Source of the DNA: JBFEUI01 sp041547565
Lineage (GTDB): Bacteria; Pseudomonadota; Gammaproteobacteria; Thiohalomonadales; Thiohalomonadaceae
DNA: 45,306 bases
Direction of reading: 5' to 3'
NCBI GenBank assembly: GCA_041547565.1
Contig: JBFEUI010000008.1
Coordinates: forward strand, 1-45,306
Part shown: in pieces, positions 42,924 to 45,306 of the stretch
How the letters are laid out: the number at the start of each line of letters is the position of its first letter
How positions within the stretch are numbered: position 1 is the stretch's first letter
Position numbers and translations under genes: made by a program
Notes under the pieces: model-generated
The model's input: the letters and a program-made list of their open reading frames with translations, nothing else
Told to the model about the DNA's origin: nothing
Database searches by the model: none

Positions 42924-44318
42924 ATGTCCCACCTGCTCATCAGCGCCGCACACAAGTCATCGGGTAAGACCACGATCACCCTGGGTTTGTGCTCAACGCT
43001 GGTAGAGCGTGGCAGGCGGGTGCAGAGCTTCAAAAAAGGCCCCGACTATATCGACCCGATGTGGTTGAGCCGTGCAACAGGGCGCGCCTGTCACAACCTT
43101 GATTTCAACACCATGGGACACGATGAGATCGTGTCGGATTTCCTGCGCCACAGCCAGGGCAGTGACGTCGGTATTATCGAGGGCAACCACGGCCTGTTTG
43201 ACAGTTTCGATGTGCAGGGCGAGAACAGCAATGCCTCCCTGGCCAAGCTGTTGCGTGCCCCGGTATTACTGGTACTGGATGTCCACGGTGCCACGCGCAG
43301 TATCGTGCCGCTGATCCTCGGCTTTCAGCAATTTGATCCCGATGTTCGCATCGGCGGCCTGATTCTGAGCAAGGTTGCCGGCACCCGCCATGAGCGTCGT
43401 CTGCGAGAGGTTGTCGAATACTACACGGATATCCCCCTGCTCGGCGCTATCCACCGCGATGCGCGCCTGGTGATCGATGAGCGTCATCTTGGCCTGATTC
43501 CAAGCAATGAGGCGAACCAGGTCGACAAGAAGCTGATGATGATTCGCGAACTGATCGGTAACCAGGTGGATATCGACAAAGTGGAACAACTGGCCATGGC
43601 CGCCACGTTACCCGCCACGCCAGCCGAAGCTGAACTGCAAACACCGCAATTTCCCCGGCCCGACCTGCGTATCGGCATCGCACGTGATGCCGCTTTCGGC
43701 TTCTACTATCCCAGCGATCTCGAGCAGCTACGGCTTGCCGGTGCCGAATTGGTTGAAATCGATACCCTGCACGACAAATCACTGCCCCAGCTGGACGGAC
43801 TGTTCATCGGCGGGGGCTTTCCGGAAACACACATGCATGCCCTTGAGGCGAATAGTGAACTGCGCCAATCCATCCGTCTGGCTGTCGAGGCCGGCCTGCC
43901 CTGTTATGCCGAGTGCGGCGGCCTGATGTACCTCAGTCGCAGCATCAAGTGGGGTGAGGAGCGCGCCGAGATGGTGGGCATCATACCTGGCGACAGCGTC
44001 ATGCACGAGCGTCCCCAGGGACGCGGCTATATGCGTTTAAAGGAAAACAGCAACAGTCCGTGGCCCGGTGCGCCGGCTGACAGCGAGGTCAAGGCACACG
44101 AGTTTCACTACTCCAGCCTCGACAACATGGCTTCCGGGCATCGATTCGCATACGATGTACTGCGGGGAATGGGAATAGACGGCAGCCACGACGGTTTTGT
44201 GTATAAAAACCTGCTTGCCAGTTATGTTCACATGCGGGATGTCGAGGGCAACCGCTGGGCCAGGCGTTTTGTTGAATTTGTTCGCAGTTGCCGTACAACG
44301 GCGGCAGCTGGACTTTGA
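42924..44318 (+). CDS. dsrN: DsrN, siroheme amidase-type cobyrinate a,c-diamide synthase homologue
   Basis: 464 aa. N-terminal ATPase domain with P-loop AAHKSSGKTTITLG (8-21) and a C-terminal class I glutamine amidotransferase domain with nucleophile Cys331 in AECGGLMYLSRS. It resembles CobB/CbiA. In dsr clusters it is thought to amidate siroheme for DsrAB. No cobalamin genes flank it, which supports the dsr role. Confidence 0.94.
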   Translation: MSHLLISAAHKSSGKTTITLGLCSTLVERGRRVQSFKKGPDYIDPMWLSRATGRACHNLDFNTMGHDEIVSDFLRHSQGSDVGIIEGNHGLFDSFDVQGENSNASLAKLLRAPVLLVLDVHGATRSIVPLILGFQQFDPDVRIGGLILSKVAGTRHERRLREVVEYYTDIPLLGAIHRDARLVIDERHLGLIPSNEANQVDKKLMMIRELIGNQVDIDKVEQLAMAATLPATPAEAELQTPQFPRPDLRIGIARDAAFGFYYPSDLEQLRLAGAELVEIDTLHDKSLPQLDGLFIGGGFPETHMHALEANSELRQSIRLAVEAGLPCYAECGGLMYLSRSIKWGEERAEMVGIIPGDSVMHERPQGRGYMRLKENSNSPWPGAPADSEVKAHEFHYSSLDNMASGHRFAYDVLRGMGIDGSHDGFVYKNLLASYVHMRDVEGNRWARRFVEFVRSCRTTAAAGL

Positions 44319-44343
44319 GTGAATATCGCGAGGTAGACAGGCA

Positions 44344-44706
44344 ATGATTACAGTGACTCCACAGGCGGCCAAGCAAATACGTATCGCTTCACGCGAAAGC
44401 GGTGTTGGTAACATGGCACTGAGACTGGCCGCCAAGAAAAACCCCGACGGTTCACTTGAATACGGCATGGGCTTTGATGAGACCAAGGATGACGACATGG
44501 TCTTCACCTTCGACGATGTCAGTGTCGTTATCGCGCCCATCTACGGTCCCCTGCTCAACGGTGCAACACTTGATTATGTCGAGCTCAATCCGGGTGAATA
44601 TCAGTTCATCTTCCTCAATCCCAATGACGCCAACTATACCTCCCCCGAGGAAAACGCGCAGAACGACAGCTGCGGCAGCGGCGGATGCGGTGGTTGCGGC
44701 GGCTAG
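44344..44706 (+). CDS. dsrR: DsrR-like A-type Fe-S protein with Cys-rich tail
   Basis: 120 aa, IscA/HesB fold (MITVTPQAAKQIR, YGPLLNGATLDYVE, FIFLNPND). The internal cysteine of true A-type scaffolds is absent, as in DsrR of Allochromatium. Unlike that protein as I recall it, this one ends in a Gly-rich tail with Cys110, Cys115 and Cys118 (CGSGGCGGCGG). AGGTAGAC precedes the start. Follows dsrN by 25 bases. The tail may bind metal; its role is unknown. Confidence 0.9.
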   Translation: MITVTPQAAKQIRIASRESGVGNMALRLAAKKNPDGSLEYGMGFDETKDDDMVFTFDDVSVVIAPIYGPLLNGATLDYVELNPGEYQFIFLNPNDANYTSPEENAQNDSCGSGGCGGCGG

Positions 44707-44821
44707 GAGCCGCTCATCCGGTGCTAAAGGGGACCGATAGCCTCCTTTGCCCTTTCACCCGCACGCTATGGTATGATCGGTAGCGATACATCCCTCTCGA
44801 TGGTGTAGTTCCAACTATCCG

Positions 44822-45306
44822 ATGCGAAGCCAATCAAAATCCCTGTTGATCACGGTTCTCACCGCTGTTCTGGTCGCGGCGTTGTTCCTGCTCGCGTTGA
44901 GCAGCTACCTGGAACTCAACCTGAGCGACAAGGCGCGCGATCTGGCCAGTTGGGCGATACTGGTATTCAGCATCTTCGCCATCTTTCTTACCGCCCTGCT
45001 CTACTATCTGTTTCGCCGCCATTTCCTGCGTCCCCTCAACGAGGTCAAATCCTGGGTCAATAATATCCAGCTGGGACAGCTCGATACCCGCATCACCCTG
45101 TCCGACGACAAGGAGATGGAGGAATTATCAGTTAAAATCAACATGATAGGTGAGAAACTTAATTCTCTTTATATGAACATGGACGAGGAGATCGAGCTCC
45201 AGACCGAGCGGATCGCCCAAAAGAACAAGTCACTGCAGGTGCTCTACGACGTGGCGGCAAGCATCAACGCCTCGCGCGACCTCAACGACCTGCTGACCCG
45301 CTTCCT
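44822..45306 (+). CDS. Membrane sensor histidine kinase, NarX-like (5' part; gene runs off the window)
   Basis: First 161 residues of a longer protein: two membrane helices (about 7-28 and 41-64) with a very short periplasmic loop, a HAMP-like segment (RPLNEVKSWVNNIQLGQLDTRITLSDD), coiled coil, and the start of a GAF domain (LYDVAASINASRDLNDLLTRFL). This layout fits the NarX/HPK7 type, which usually pairs with a NarL/FixJ regulator like that at 1576. A TATGAT (44772-44777) may be its -10 box. The ligand cannot be told. The catalytic core is outside the window. Confidence 0.82.
   Translation, partial: MRSQSKSLLITVLTAVLVAALFLLALSSYLELNLSDKARDLASWAILVFSIFAIFLTALLYYLFRRHFLRPLNEVKSWVNNIQLGQLDTRITLSDDKEMEELSVKINMIGEKLNSLYMNMDEEIELQTERIAQKNKSLQVLYDVAASINASRDLNDLLTRF

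Noticed and set aside
42924..44318. A cobalamin biosynthesis gene (cobB/cbiA)
   Set aside because: The fold is the same, but the gene sits directly before dsrR and after the dsr operon with no cob genes around, which matches dsrN.

Overview
The window looks like a chromosomal segment of a chemolithoautotrophic, sulfur-oxidising gammaproteobacterium (Chromatiales or Sedimenticola-like; the genus cannot be fixed from the sequence). It carries a complete oxidative-type dsr locus in the Allochromatium vinosum order (dsrABEFHCMKLJOP, then dsrN and dsrR). The presence of dsrEFH and dsrL and the absence of dsrD point to sulfur oxidation rather than sulfate reduction. Housekeeping neighbours (tmk-holB-pilZ-tatD, pcm, mtaB) are typical of gammaproteobacteria. 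I see no tRNA, rRNA, insertion sequence or CRISPR array.

Layout. 1-2220: a membrane-anchored chemotaxis receptor and a NarL/LuxR-type response regulator. 2230-16173 (minus strand): a tight ten-gene operon rnfB, a giant pyruvate:ferredoxin oxidoreductase, rnfC, rnfD, rnfG, rnfE, rnfA, a small Cys-rich membrane protein, ppsA, ppsR, with a divergent LysR regulator at 16369. 17314-23375: pcm, mtaB, a double cyclic-nucleotide-domain/rhodanese protein, a bacteriohemerythrin and a CHASE2 adenylate cyclase. 23372-26209 (minus): tatD, pilZ, holB, tmk. 26355-30172: uncharacterised genes next to dsr, including a DsrC paralog without cysteine, an orphan Cas6/Cmx6-like protein, and a 58-codon gene. 30746-41593: dsrA to dsrP. 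41771-44706: a TrpD2/YbiB-like gene, dsrN, dsrR. 44822-end: 5' part of a histidine kinase.

How the genes work together. The dsr products take sulfur delivered to DsrEFH and DsrC, oxidise it to sulfite in the cytoplasm with DsrAB and DsrL, and pass electrons through the membrane complex DsrMKJOP; DsrN supplies the siroheme amide and DsrR is an accessory A-type protein. The rnf operon predicts a second module: Rnf uses the ion gradient to reduce ferredoxin with NADH, the PFOR uses it to carboxylate acetyl-CoA to pyruvate, and PpsA, controlled by PpsR, makes PEP. The reverse direction is also possible.

Most notable for follow-up are the divergent 30172-28162 cluster (small protein, helical protein, Cas6-like protein, Cys-less DsrC), the rnf-PFOR-ppsA-ppsR operon with a possible NqrM-like maturation protein, and several clear RNA hairpins that probably set expression levels inside the dsr operon.
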